A DNA stretch of 64,000 bases from Lamellibrachia satsuma (Eukaryota; Annelida; Polychaeta; Sabellida; Siboglinidae): positions 6,550,001 through 6,614,000 of the forward strand of contig BSQZ01000037.1 in NCBI GenBank assembly GCA_033239005.1, given 5' to 3'. The notes under the pieces were generated by a model. That model saw only the letters and a list, made by a program, of their open reading frames with translations. It ran no database searches and was not told where the DNA came from. Made by a program: the position numbers and the translations under genes. This document shows, piece by piece, positions 48,160-60,639 of this stretch. The stretch's first letter is position 1, and every line of letters begins with the position of its first letter.

Positions 48160-48670
48160 TAATTTATTGCACATTGGTAACCGCTGTTATACGAGTTAAT
48201 GTCGTTAGTACTACCGATATCGTTAGTACTACTAAGACGCATTTATAACCGTCATATTGTGAGTTAATAACATTAATAGGATCTTCCCATATAAACACAA
48301 AAGGTGGCACCCTTGTAAATGTTGTGTTGTTAGCATCAGTAGTAGGAACTATTGATATGATCACGAAATGCGGCACATTTTCTAACTTTTGTGTTATGAG
48401 CTAGCATAATTAGTAGGATCTATTGATATGAGCGCAAACTGTGGCACATTTGTAACCGTTGTGAGTTGGCATCATTCGTAATGTAGCACAGTTGTAGCCG
48501 TTGTGTTGTGAATTAATATAATTAATAGGATATATAGATATGAACACAAACTGTGGCACATTTGTAACTGTTATGTTGCGAGTTAATATCACTAAGAAGG
48601 ATATATCAATACGTGCATACAGTCAAGCAGGTGTATGTATAACTGTATGAATATCGTTAGTAAGATCTAA
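48160..48670 (-). repeat. 70-bp satellite block, unit B (orientation 2)
   Basis: Counterpart of 20730-21435, shorter by several monomers, with the same AATAGGATATAT and GTGGCACATTTGTAAC elements. Confidence 0.82.
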
Positions 48671-48684
48671 TTATATGAACACAC

Positions 48685-48685
<1 letters not shown>

Positions 48686-48742
<57 letters not shown>

Positions 48743-48756
48743 ATATAGAGAGAGAG

Positions 48757-48841
<85 letters not shown>

Positions 48842-48842
48842 G
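48686..48842. repeat. (AT)n then (GA)n tract, unit B
   Basis: About 60 bases AT followed by about 90 bases GA; the unit A counterpart is a pure ~290-base GA tract. Confidence 0.95.
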
Positions 48843-49114
48843 AGAGGCATATTTGTAATTGTTATCTCACGCATAAATATTATTGAGGATCTACTGATAT
48901 GAGCACAATGTGTGGAATATTTGTTACTGTTGTTTTGTGTGGTAATATAATTAGTAGTACAACCTGAAATAAGTGCAAAATGTGACACTTTTATAAAAGT
49001 GTTTTCCTTTCTGAATATCATCCACTAGTAGGATATACTGAAATTAATATAAAGTGTGGAACATTTGAAACTGTTGCTTTGTGAGTTGTTTCTTTCCTTT
49101 GTATCCCTGAAGCC

Positions 49115-51555
49115 CGGGTGAGGCTGAAGTCCGGGGTGAGACTGAAGTCCGGGGTGAGGCTGAAGTACGGGGTGAAGCTGAAGTCCGGGTGAGGCTGATG
49201 TCCGGGGTGAAGATGAAGTCCGGGGTGAAGCTGAAGTCCGGGGTGAGACTGAAGTACGGGGTGAGGCTGAAGTCCGGGTGAGGCTGATGTCCGGGGTGAA
49301 GATGAAGTCCGGGGTGAGCTGAAGTCCGGGGTGAGACTGAAGTCCGGGGTGAGGCTGAAGTATGGGGTGAGGCTGAAGTCCGGGGTGAGGCTGAAGTACG
49401 GGGTGAAGCTGAAGTCTGGGGTGAGGCTGAAGTACGGGGTGAGACTGAAGTACGGGGTGAGGCTGAAGTCCGGGGTGAGGCTGAAGTACGGGGTGAGGCT
49501 GAAGTCTGGGTTGAGGCTGAAGTCCGGGGTGAGGCTGAAGTACAGGGTGAGGATGAAGTCCGGGGTGAGGCTGAAGTCCGGGGTGAGGCTGAAGTCCAGG
49601 GTGAGGATGAAGTCCGGGGTGAGGCTGAAGTACGGGGTGAGACTGAAGTACGGGGTGAGGCTGAAGTCCGGGTGAGGCTGATGTCCGGGGTGAAGATGAA
49701 GTCCGGGGTGAGCTGAAGTCCGGGGTGAGACTGAAGTCCGGGGTGAGGCTGAAGTACGGGGTGAGATTGAAGTACGGGGTGAGGCTGAAGTCCGGGGTGA
49801 GGCTGAAGTACGGGGTGAGGCTGAAGTCCGGGGTGAGGCTGAAGTCCAGGGTGAGGATGAAGTCCGGGGTGAGACTGAAGTACGGGGTGAGGCTGAAGTC
49901 CGGGTGAGGCTGATGTCCGGGGTGAAGATGAAGTCCGGGGTGAGCTGAAGTCCGGGGTGAGACGGAAGTCCGGGGTGAGGCTGAAGTACGGGGTGAGACT
50001 GAAGTACGGGGTGAGGCTGAAGTCCGGGGTGAGGCTGAAGTACGGGGTGAGGCTGAAGTCCGGGTTGAGGCTGAAGTCCGGGGTGAGGCTGAAGTACAGG
50101 GTGAGGATGAAGTCCGGGGTGAGGCTGAAGTCCGGGGTAAGGCTGAAGTACGGGGTGAGGCTGAAGTACGGGGTGAGGCTGAAGTCCGGGGTGAGGCTGA
50201 AGTACAGGGTGAGGATGAAGTCCGGGGTGAGGCTGAAGTACAGGGTGAGACTGAAGTACGGGGTGAGGCTGAAGTCCGGGGTGAGGCTGAAGTACGGGGT
50301 GAGGCTGAAGTCAGGGGTGAGGCTGAAGTACGGGGTGAGATTGAAGTCCGGGGTGAGGCTGAAGTCCGGGGTGAGGCTGAAGTACGGGGTGAGGCTGAAG
50401 TACGGGGTGAGGCTGAAGTCCGGGGTGAGGCTGAAGTACAGGGTGAGGATGAAGTCCGGGGTGAGGCTGAAGTACGGGGTGAGACTGAAGTACGGGGTGA
50501 GACTGAAGTACGGGGTGAGGCTGAAGTCCGGGGTGAGGCTGAAGTACGGGGTGAGGCTGAAGTACGGGGTGAGACTGAAGTACGGGGTGAGGCTGAAGTC
50601 CGGGGTGAGGCTGAAGTACGGGGTGAGGCTGAAGTCCGGGGTGAGGCTGAAGTACGGGGTGAGTCTGAAGTCCGGGGTGAGGCTGAAGTCCGGGGTGAGG
50701 CTGAAGTACGGGGTGAAGCTGAAGTACGGGGTGAGGCTGAAGTCCGGGGTGAGGCTGAAGTCCGGGGTGAGGCTGAAGTCCGGGGTGAGGCTGAAGTCCG
50801 GGGTGAGGCTGAAGTCCGGGGTGAGGCTGAAGTCCGGGGTGAGGCTGAAGTACGGGGTGAGACTGAAGTACGGGGTGAGGCTGAAGTCCGGGGTGAGGCT
50901 GAAGTACGGGGTGAGGCTGAAGTCCGGGGTGAGGCTGAAGTACGGGGTGAGACTGAAGTCCGGGGTGAGGCTGAAGTCCGGGGTGAGGCTGAAGTACGGG
51001 GTGAGGCTGAAGTACGGGGTGAGGCTGAAGTCCGGGGTGAGGCTGAAGTCCGGGGTGAGGCTGAAGTCCAGGGTGAGGCTGAAGTACGGGGTGAGACTGA
51101 AGTCCGGGGTGAGGCTGAAGTCCGGGGTGAGACTGAAGTCCGGGGTGAGGCTGAAGTCCGGGGTGAGGCTGAAGTCCGGGGTGAGGCTGAAGTCCGGGGT
51201 GAGGCTGAAGTCCGGGGTGAGGCTGAAATCCGGGGTGAAGCTGAAGTCCGGGGTGAGGCTGAAGTCCGGGGTGAGGCTGAAGTCCGGGGTGAGGCTGAAG
51301 TCCAGGGTGAGGCTGAAGTCCGGGGTGAGGCTGAAGTCCGGGGTGAGGCTGAAGTCCGGGGTGAGACTGAAGTACGGGGTGATGATGAAATCCGGTGTGA
51401 AGCTGAAGTCCGGGGTGAGGCTGAAGTCCGGGGTGAGGCTGAAGTCCGGGGTGAGGCTGAAGTCCGGGGTGAGACTGAAGTACGGGGTGAGGATGAAATC
51501 CGGTGTGAAGCTGAAGTCCGGGGTGAGGCTGAAGTCCGGGGTGAGGCTGATTCAT
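49115..51555. repeat. 18-bp minisatellite, ~135 copies, unit B
   Basis: Unit GAGGCTGAAGTCCGGGGT with GAAGTACGGGGT as the main variant; far more homogeneous than the unit A array. Larger blocks (marked by GTCCGGGTGAGGCTGATGTCC then GAAGATGAAGTCC) recur near 49175, 49270, 49670 and 49890, showing higher-order duplication. The 845-codon minus frame is an artefact. Confidence 0.97.
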
Positions 51556-51779
51556 TCGTCATTCATCCCGTTTAATGCTGTCTCCGTCACCCGTCCCCAT
51601 TCCCCATCCCTAGCTCTCGTTCTTCACTCCTACTCCTGATAAATCTTTCTTCACGCGCGTAGTCCTCCCTTCTCACTATCGGTCTTCCTCTTTTCCTTCT
51701 ACCCTCTTCTATGAGTGCAAGGGAAATACTAATTTATACGTTTTTACACTTCTTGCATTTCCCATTGAACATTTCTTTG

Positions 51780-52260
51780 TATATTTTGTTGAATGTATAT
51801 TGCAATGTTTTGTGCGACACAGACATGTTGATTAAACACCAATTCACTACATCCGCTTTCGTCGTCAACCGTTCCCCTTCCATCGTATCCAGATTTCCAA
51901 CCCACTTTAAACGGCTCATCGTCAGTTTCCTCTTGATATTCTCATTCCTGCTCATCACATCTGCTACTGCGACGAACAACAGTGGCCTGTGGGCACTCCC
52001 TGTCTCAGCCGGCGTTCACCGGCGTTCACCCTGAATTCCTCCGATGTTCTCGGTCCGCACACTACTCTACCTTTTGTTACTTTATACGTGCTTTCCACAA
52101 TCGCCACCTCCGCCTCTGTGACACCCACCCACCTCAACGTGTACATTACCAAGCCTGGTGCCATATGCTTTCTCCAGGTCTACGAATCCCAGAGCTATAT
52201 TCTCCAATCGTTTTTCCACCAGTTACCTCTGAGTGAACATCCCGTCCGCTGTACCTCTTC
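51780..52260 (-). mobile_element. LINE RT relic next to minisatellite, unit B
   Basis: Minus strand: ALGFVDLEKAYG (motif A, frameshifted), YTLRWVGVTEAEVAIVESTY, TSEEFRVNAG, RLRQG, then a degraded LLF box. Clearly an RT relic; clade not assigned. Confidence 0.72.
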
Positions 52261-53386
52261 ATCTTCTGAAACCTGGTTGTTCTTCTCCAAGTTAACACTC
52301 CACCATCCTTCTAAACCTTCCATCCATAATTCTTTCTAACACCGTCAGAACATTACTCAGTAACGTGATACATTTCACAGTTAGGCTGGAAGACCTCACT
52401 GGAGCGTATGCTATCATCTAGATAACGAAATGCGATTTTTGGCTTACCTGTTTCGAATAAGTTTGGAATTTAGTTTTTCGCTGGTGCTTCGTACGCGCCT
52501 ACAATTTATGATGATGATTATTTTGTGGGTTTTCGATGGCGTACTCTCGATACTTGGATCAATTTCATTTAATTAATTAATTAATAGTGGATATAAGGAT
52601 AACGCCTTACTAAAAGGTTCATTTGAGTCATAAAAGATATTATCTACAAAGATGCCAAGTGTTGTGTGGGTGTAGAAATATGAAAGGATGAAAGTTGATT
52701 TTTGTGTAGTCTTTTAATTTAGGGTACATTTTTGTTTACAGCTTTGCTACTATAATAATTCAATTGTGTCATCATATCAGTACAACTTTGATTGGACGAA
52801 TACGCCGAATGTGTATAACCGATGAAATTGAACCTCCAGCTAACCGATCAAATATGAGTAAACTGTACTGTTTTGATACGAAGCCTAACTGTATGAATCG
52901 ATTATACTGATACAATAAGACGACATTGCAAAGGCTAACGTTTTGGTCGCAGGTTTGACTCGCATAAGAATAAATTTGTTCGTACTCTTTTATTTTAGTG
53001 TATCGTTTTTCATGTAAAACCACGAGAAATGTATTTTCCATATATAAAACACCCGCATATAAAATTGATTGTACACGTAGGTATACCTTCGACAACAGCG
53101 TTTCTCTTGTAATGCATAGTCACCAATCAACAGCAGTTTTGCGTGCGGTTTCCTTGTACACTTGCCACGAAGAGCTTGTTGTTTGGATGGCAATCCTGTT
53201 AAAGACTGTCATCTCTTCACCTATATTACACCACGCATTCCACATTCTTTCAACTCATCCTGACATAAACATAACCCTATTTGTAGAATTGTTTTCCTTA
53301 TTCTGTTATTGCGGCGCGACGCTGAATTGCTCACAGTCGACCGTTCTCACACATTAGATTCACATTAATATGCATGGCCTTTCGTG
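52261..53386. other. No gene recognised
   Basis: Matches unit A to about 52800, then unit-B-only sequence. Short open frames have no recognisable motif. Confidence 0.45.
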
Positions 53387-53978
53387 ATCCTAAAGCTAAC
53401 ATAGATGACTCAGGAAGAATTATGCACCGATGTGGCGATTTATGAGGACTTTCAATTTTGATCCTAAAGCTAACATAGATGACTCAGGAAGAATTATGCA
53501 CCGATGTGGCGATTTATGAGGACTTTCAATTTTGATCCTAAAGCTAACATAGATGACTCAGGAAGAATTATGCACCGATGTGGCGATTTATGAGGACTTT
53601 CAATTTTGATCCTAAAGCTAACATAGATGACTCAGGAAGAATTATGCACCGATGTGGCAATTTATGAAGACTTTCAATTTTGATCCTAAAGCTCACATAG
53701 ATGACTCAGGAAGAATTATGCACCGATGTGGCAATTTATGAAGACTTTCAATTTTGATCCTAAAGCTAACATAGATGACTCAGGAAGAATTATGCACCGA
53801 TGTGGCGATTTATGAGGACTTTCAATTTTGATCCTAAAGCTAACATAGATGACTCAGGAAGAATTATGCACCGATGTGGCAATTTATGAGGACTTTCAAT
53901 TTTGATCCTAAAGCTAACATAGATGACTCAGGAAGAATTATGCACCGATGTGGCGATTTATGAGGACTTTCAATTCTT
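53387..53978. repeat. 74-bp tandem repeat, 8 copies
   Basis: Exact 74-base period starting ATCCTAAAGCTAACATAGAT and ending GACTTTCAATTTTG. Variants GCGATTTATGAGG and GCAATTTATGAAG segregate among copies; copies 4 and 5 share the second. Near identity indicates recent expansion. Not present in unit A. Confidence 0.97.
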
Positions 53979-54959
53979 TCAATTATAACAAGAAAAGCAA
54001 CTCATGTTCATTTCACTTGACTTTTCTGAAATTGATAAATTTTACACTTTCTCAGTCAGTGTTTCTTCTGGTAGCCACGTCATCTCTTGCACTGCAAGTT
54101 ACCTTGCATGATGATTGTTGATGGCGTGTTGAGTAAATTGGCCAAACCATTAGAACTGTCGTTGTCTTATTGTTGACAACTAGGGTCTTGGCTGTCCAGT
54201 CTGATTGGGAACCTGGTGTATCTGTTCTTCCAGATTATGCTTAGTCTGGACATAGCTCATTGTTTTGGCGATCCATGCTTGGTTTTTGTTGAAATGCATG
54301 TTTGCTTAATGTGGACCGGAGATATTTGAATGTTTGCACTTAATCGTTGTCATGTTGCTCGCGTTGCTAATGGGGTGTTCTAGTTGGTGCCGCTGACAAG
54401 TATTGTGCTTTTGTTTTGAGCTGACTTCCATCCCATAAGCTTTTGGCTTTTCTTTCAGACCATTATCCTGAACTTGTATACAAATCGGTTGTTTACGAAC
54501 AGTGCACTGCTTAAGTCCCTGGAGAATCCTTATGTACCACTTGAGGCACGAAGAGGACTAAGTGAATGAATGAGTGAGTGAGTGAGTGAGTGAGTGAGTG
54601 AGTGAGTGAGTGAGTGAGTGAGTGACTGAGTGCCTGGATGACTTATATAAGATTTTCGTCAACGTTTTTGGTTTTTCATGTTTTGCCATACAGCAGACAC
54701 GATCTGACGCCTTGTTGCATTTACCTAAACAGCGATATGATAAATAACTCAGTCGTGTGGTTAATATGCTCACCTTCAACGTATTCACTAAATGGTTTAC
54801 CCTATGTATCTGCTGAATTCAGGGAACTACCAATACGTTGTAATAATAATGCCTACGTCCATATGCGTGAGCATACACTTCCACGATGAAATTTTATTTT
54901 AGTTGATCCTCGTTAATAAATCCTCGTTTTCTCTAATCGTTTTTTTGCTAATTACACCG
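53979..54959. other. No gene recognised; (GAGT)n at 54565-54632
   Basis: Unit-B-only sequence with a 68-base GAGT tract. No coding evidence. Confidence 0.55.
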
Positions 54960-55465
54960 AGGTCATCTGTGCGCAAGCTGGGCATGTTGTTCGATAACGG
55001 ACTAATGATGGAAATTCATATTGTACAAACAGCAAAGTCATCTTACTATCAAAAACTAAATATCGAGCAAATTCGGTCAAGCATAAGTGACGACACTTGC
55101 AAAACCCTGGTACACACCCTCTTGAGGTCATATTCCATTACGGCAACGCTTTGCTGTAAGGCCTTCCGCAGACAGCAGCGTTTGCAACACGTGCAAAACT
55201 GCGCAGCCCGCTTCGTTTGCCGTACCAGAAAACAAGAGCGCGTCACTCCTGTGCTGCAACGCTTGCATTTGCGCCCGACCTACAAAGTGCTTCTTTATCT
55301 GTATTCCGCGAGGAATAGTCTGGCACCGGATTTTCTCGCGGAGTGAGGTCTGCTTCTTTGTATTTATTATCTGCATCGGCTTCGCAGAGGGTCACGCATG
55401 GCGATCGTCGATTTGCTGTGGCCCCTGCCAATGTGTGGACTCAATTGCCCGTTTCAATGAGGACC
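54960..55465 (+). mobile_element. LINE RT C-terminal relic (L2/CR1-like)
   Basis: + strand reads SSVRKLGMLFDNGLMMEIH, KSSYYQKLNIEQIRSSISDD, TCKTLVHTLL, QRLQHVQNCAARFVCRTRK, TPVLQRLHLRP, SLAPDFLAE, and after a frameshift GDRRFAVAPANVWTQLPVSM. These are in the order expected of the RT thumb and C-terminus. A 65-base remnant survives in unit A at 25895-25960. Confidence 0.85.
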
Positions 55466-55632
55466 ACTGCGGTGATATAGGAATGGCTAGTGCGGTGACA
55501 TCGGAGCGGCTACTGCAGTGACATATGAGCGGCTACTGCGTTGACATAGGAGCGGCTACTGCGTTGACATAGTAGCTGCTACTGCGGTGACATAGTAGCG
55601 GCTACTGCTGTGACATAAGAGCGGCTACTGCT
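55466..55632. repeat. 23-bp minisatellite before unit C
   Basis: About seven units of GCGGTGACATAGGAGCGGCT plus ACT; homologous to 25967-26104. Confidence 0.92.
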
Positions 55633-55719
55633 GTGACTACGAAACGCGGAGTCGAGCCAAGTGGTGAATACAGTATGAAGCGAAGACAACATTTGCGTAT
55701 TTTGTACTTGTAATTAACC

Positions 55720-56550
55720 AGAAATGATGGATGCTATAGCGCAAGACGAAGTCGAAGTCAGCACCTCCGACGTGCAGCTGTTCTAGTCGTCAGTGACGTG
55801 GTTCGTCCATGTTGAAACACAGTTCGCGAATGCTAAAGCTAACGCCGACTGACTAGATACGCTACTACCACGTCGTCGCCGCGCTCGACCAAACGACCAC
55901 GCGGAAAATCCAGCATGTGCTGCGATTTCGATCAGCCCAAGACATATACGACGCGCTTACATCTACGTTAACTGATTTTTTTAATCAACCGAAGGGGCGG
56001 AGGCCGCCCAGCCGGAGGAACGTGATGGCCTCGGAGATCCGCGGTCTACTGGCCTACTCATGCGCACGAGAACGCTGAACTGCGGTCATGCGGAAATACT
56101 GCCTACGAAGATGTCGATGACGTCGACACATACGCAAAAGCCGTGCTCATTCCGTCCACGCCAAATACTAGCTGCCGCAAATTAATCCGGCACTGACGAA
56201 AGCCGCCTGCTCTACTTGTGAGATCGCGATGACACCGGAATCAGTGTTTTTCTTGCGGCACGACGCGACGCATAAAGAACCGCGGTGAATCACTCATCGC
56301 CGCCAACGGCAGCGCTTTCGCAACATACGACACGCGCAATATTCACATACACATCGGCTGCCGGACATGAACTTGGCAATTCATGCTGGCAGTCGTCTCG
56401 GAACAGATTCTCGGCGCAGATTTATTCAGATATCTCTATCAGATGGATATTCGACGTTGCCACATTCCGCAGCACACGTATCAGCCGATCTGACGCAGCC
56501 GCGCTGAAACTGCATTCGCTTAGTTAGCAACGTAGCGAATATGCACGAAT
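55720..56550 (+). mobile_element. Gypsy-type relic, unit C (longer protease)
   Basis: Counterpart of 26180-27020. It lacks the hexanucleotide tract but keeps the protease C-terminus (WQFMLAVVSEQILGADLF in one frame), which units A and B have lost by deletion. Frames are broken and the catalytic motif is absent. Confidence 0.75.
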
Positions 56551-56554
56551 TCTC

Positions 56555-59400
56555 GATGAATATAAGTGAAATTAAACATTATTGTAGAAGATATTGACCC
56601 TCACATAATTGGTATAACTGAATCATGGGCCAACATAGATATAACAGATGCTGAATTAGGACTGACAGGATATGTAATGTTTAGGAAAGATCGAATAGGA
56701 AGAAGGGGCGGGGGAGTTATTTTATATCAATTCAGGATTATGAAATAAAACTAGAAAGGGAAGCAGATTGCGATGAAGCTGTTTGGTGCAAAATTGTTTC
56801 AGAAAATTCAAAATTAACTGTTGGATTAGTTTACCGAAGTCCAAACATAAACGAAAAGGACAACACAAAAATAGAAAACGCTATAAAGGAAGTTAGTAAA
56901 GGGGAATGTATCATAATGGGAGATTTTAACACATACAATGGAATTCTCTAGAGAGTACAGGGATTGAGGACCAACAATTTATATTTTTAATCCAAGATAG
57001 CTTTCTTACTCAGCACGTACTAGAACCAACAAGGGGAGAAAATGTATTAGATATAGTTTTGTCATCACAAAAAGAATTAGTGGACAATGTAAAAATATTT
57101 GAACCATTGGGTAATAGTGACCAAAATCAAATACATTTTGACATCAATGTAAAATCAAAAGTAAAAATAAGAAAACGTACAAGAGAAACTTCCACAAAGG
57201 TAACTACAAAGATATGAGAAAATATTTAGCAAACCTAGATTGGAATAACATGCTGATGAATAAGACCGCAATTGAATGTTGGTATATTCTAAAATATGAA
57301 ATTGAGAGTATCATCGATAAATTTGTTCCCTTCCAAAAACAAGGAAAACGATGTAGAAAGAAACACTTGTCAAAAGAGGCTATTAGAAAAATAATGCTAA
57401 AACAAACTATGTGGAGGGTTTATAGGGGTACCAGAAAGGAAGAAGACTATGCAAAATACAAAAAGGCACTTAATGCAGCTACAACTGAAATAAGACAATC
57501 TAAAAGAAGCTATGAGCAAAAACTAGCATGTAACATAAAAAATGACAGCAAGAATTTTTATGCATATGTCAGGAGTAAACAAAACATACAAGACAAGGTT
57601 GGACCTCTAGAAGACAGTGCTGGAAATATAATATCACAGGGGTTTTTAATGGCAGAAGACCTAAATGGTTACTTCAGTTCAGTGTTTACCAAAGAAGATA
57701 TTAGTTCATTACCAGTTGCTGATGCTAAATTTCAGGGGGCTAAATCTGACTATTTAGGTCCGTTAGTTGTAACTCCAGAATTGGTAGCTAAGAAAATAAA
57801 GGCAATGAAGGATAACAAATCACCGGGAGTGGATGGGATTCCCCCAAAATTACTAATGGAAACAGTAGAACAAATCAGTATACCACTTGCAAGAGTATTC
57901 AACTTGTCATTAAAAGAGGGAGTTGTTCCGTATGAATGGAAAGAAGCAAACATCATACCATTATTTAAAAAGGGTTCGAGAAATAAGTAAGAGAATTACA
58001 GACCAGTGAGTTTAACGTCAGTGATTTGTAAATTATTAGAAAGGTTAATTAAAGACCATATGGTGGACTTCCTTGTTAAGCATAAATTATTAAATTCATC
58101 TCAACATGGATTCCTTAAAGCGAGGTCATGCTTAACAAATATGTTATGTTTTTTGGAAGAAATCACTAAGTGGATAGATGTGGGATCGCCAGTAGATATT
58201 ATCTACTTACATTTTCAGAAAGCTTTTGACAAAGTGCCACATCAACGATTACTACTTAAATTAAAAGCCCATGGTATCGGGGATAGCATAACTGACTGGA
58301 TAGAACAATGGCTGACTGACATAAGACAACGAGTTGTAGTAGATGGAGAAGTTTCAAATTGGAAATCGGTTTTGAGTGGGGTACCTCAAGGATTAGTATT
58401 AGGACCTATATTATTCTTAATTTATATCAATGACTTGGACGACAGTATAACAAGTAACGTACTGAAATTTGCGGATGACACAAAACTGTTTAGAAAAGTT
58501 AATACTGATGGTGATAAACAATGTTTACAAAACTATCTAGACAGATTAGTGAAATGGTCTGAGAAATGGCAGATATTCTTCAATTTTGGGAAATGTAAAT
58601 GCTTACATACAGGACGTGGGAACTTGAATGTAAACTATAAAATGGGAGATACTGTTCTGGGTACTACTGTAAAAGAAAAGGACTTAGGAGTTACAATAAG
58701 CGCTGATATGAAAGTTTCAGAGCAGTGTGGTATTGCAGCTTCAAAGGGTAATCAAATTCTTGGATTGATTAGAAGAAACATAACAAACAAGGGAAAAAGT
58801 TAATTATACCTCTTTATAAAGCAATAGTTAGACCTCATTTAGAATACTGTATACAAGCATGGAGACCATATCGTAAGAAGGATATAGATACGTTTGAACG
58901 CATACAAAGGAGAGCAACTAAAATGATTCAAGAACTGAGAGACCTTAGTTATGAAGAACGCCTGAAAGAATGTGGTTTAACAACTCTAGAGACAAGGAGG
59001 TTAAGAGGAGATCAGATTGAAGTTTTTAAGATATTGAATGGGTATGAAAATATTGATAGAAATATGTTTTTCTCACTCAAGAAGGATAGCAGAACTAGAG
59101 GACATGAGGTAAAATTAGTAAAGGATCAATGTAGATTGGACATCAGGAAGCACTCGTTCTCACAGAGGACAATAAATGAATGGAACAAGTTGTCTACAGA
59201 TTGTGTAACTGCTAGCAGCGTGAATATGTTTAAAAATAAGGTAGACACATATCTCATGAGGGCGGGTTATAAGTAGATGAACATTGTTGGACTCTCGATA
59301 AGCCAATGGCTTCCTTGTCCACTTGCCATCTGGGCCTTTGGCTTGGATGGCAAATCTTGTTAAATCTTGTTAAATCTTGAAATCAAACCCACAGTTGAAC
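56555..59400 (+). mobile_element. LINE, 5'-truncated, CR1/Jockey-like (endonuclease + RT), inactivated
   Basis: Best preserved retroelement here. Endonuclease part 56566-57200 (VEDIDPHIIGITESW, IMGDFN, GENVLDIVLSS), then 57214-57990 linker and RT start (NKSPGVDGIPPKLL), a stop at 57988-57990, RT core 58006-58803 (QHGFLKARSCL, FQKAFDKVPHQ, SGVPQGLVLGPILFLIYIND, KFADDTKLF), a one-base frameshift near 58800 and a C-terminus to 59276. The endonuclease SDH box reads SDQ and RT motif A reads LHFQKAFD in place of LDFQKAFD. The 3' tail has TTAAATCTTG repeats. It lies inside unit C. Confidence 0.92.
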
Positions 59401-60639
59401 ACTTCTAGTTTGACGAGATGGACCTGGTAAAATGTAATTGGGACAACGATTTATATATCACTGTTTCCACTGAGACATTTGCCGTCATCCACAACGATTC
59501 CATAAAACACATATTTATAATGCAAACACCTAGCGGTATATCAAATACCATGGATTTCAAATAAAATTATTTCTATTGCGTTTAAACTGTAATACTTGCC
59601 AAGCGGCCTTCAAGGCAGCAAAGATAGCACTTCTATGCATCAGATAATCAACAATAGTTACTAAACTGCTAACATACGTTGCATGGCAAACCCTCCAGGC
59701 AAGACAAGTTAGAAGGCTCTGCACATCATATATATATAATATAGCTTGATAAATATACACCACACTACCAAATGCTCACGAAAACTTAGTAGTCAGTTTC
59801 TGTAAACTAGACATTCACCAACACATTGAAAATAGTTTCTTTTCATATAAAACAAAATAATAAATTATCTACCTCCAAGCATTATCTACCTCCAAGCATT
59901 ATCTCTTTTAACTGATTAGACACTTGAACGTAGGTGTCAACATGTGCTCGTTGAAAAGCGGGAAACTACTTCATGGATAAGTGGGAAAAATCCGCGAGAA
60001 AAGCGGGAAACATACTCTTCCACTCAACTTTCTTCGATTTGTAGCGGACTCAAACGTGTTGTTCTACGGGTCGCCTTTGCATTTCGAGGTCTGTCTATAC
60101 TTGCCAGCGCAGCACCTACTTTGGCCAATGCCTGCACAGGCTAATGTCTCTGATAAGTGCCCGGTTTCACCTGTTCAGAGTGCCCCACATGCTTGTAGAT
60201 ATACTGCTGGTCGTCTACAGCAACATCAAAATTAGCATATATTGTGCTTATCCTGCCTCTTTGGTTTGTAGCATTGATCGAAGGACAGTCAATGTCGGCC
60301 TTTCTCAGAACGTTATTTGTTGCCTGCCAAATGATGGCTGGATTGCTCTCTATTTGCTAATAATAGTTTTAGTTTTATTATGCTTTATTTTATGTTTTGT
60401 TATGCTTTGTGGCAAAAAAGGCTGAATAGGACATGTGTAGGCGTACATGGTAAATATAATTCTATACATTAAAAGGAATAAAAAATAAAAGACAATGAAT
60501 TAATAGAGCATTAAATTGCGTATAAATAAATATAGCATAAATACGACATATACATATAGTATACAGTATTAAATTTTAAACATTACATTGCATATAAATA
60601 AATATAATATAAATAAAATTAGGTTTTGTATTAATTACA
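59401..60639. other. No gene recognised
   Basis: AT-rich. An open frame on + at 60144-60425 ends in a hydrophobic stretch (IALYLLIIVLVLLCFILCF) but has no start context, homologue in the window or splice support. 60460-60620 is very AT-rich and may be the LINE 3' end for the next element on the minus strand. Confidence 0.45.

Noticed and set aside
49025..51562. 845-codon open frame on the minus strand (TSASPR/HPGLQP repeats), and similar 715- and 560-codon frames in both 18-bp arrays
   Set aside because: The 18-bp unit has no stop in several frames and is a multiple of three, so long frames are automatic on both strands. No splice sites, start context or conserved flanking coding sequence.
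53387..53978. Regular 74-bp repeats considered as a CRISPR array
   Set aside because: Repeats are contiguous with no unique spacers, there are no cas genes, and the genome is eukaryotic.
60144..60425. 93-codon + frame ending in a hydrophobic segment
   Set aside because: Surrounded by retroelement debris and AT-rich sequence; no homologous copy, signal or splice support.
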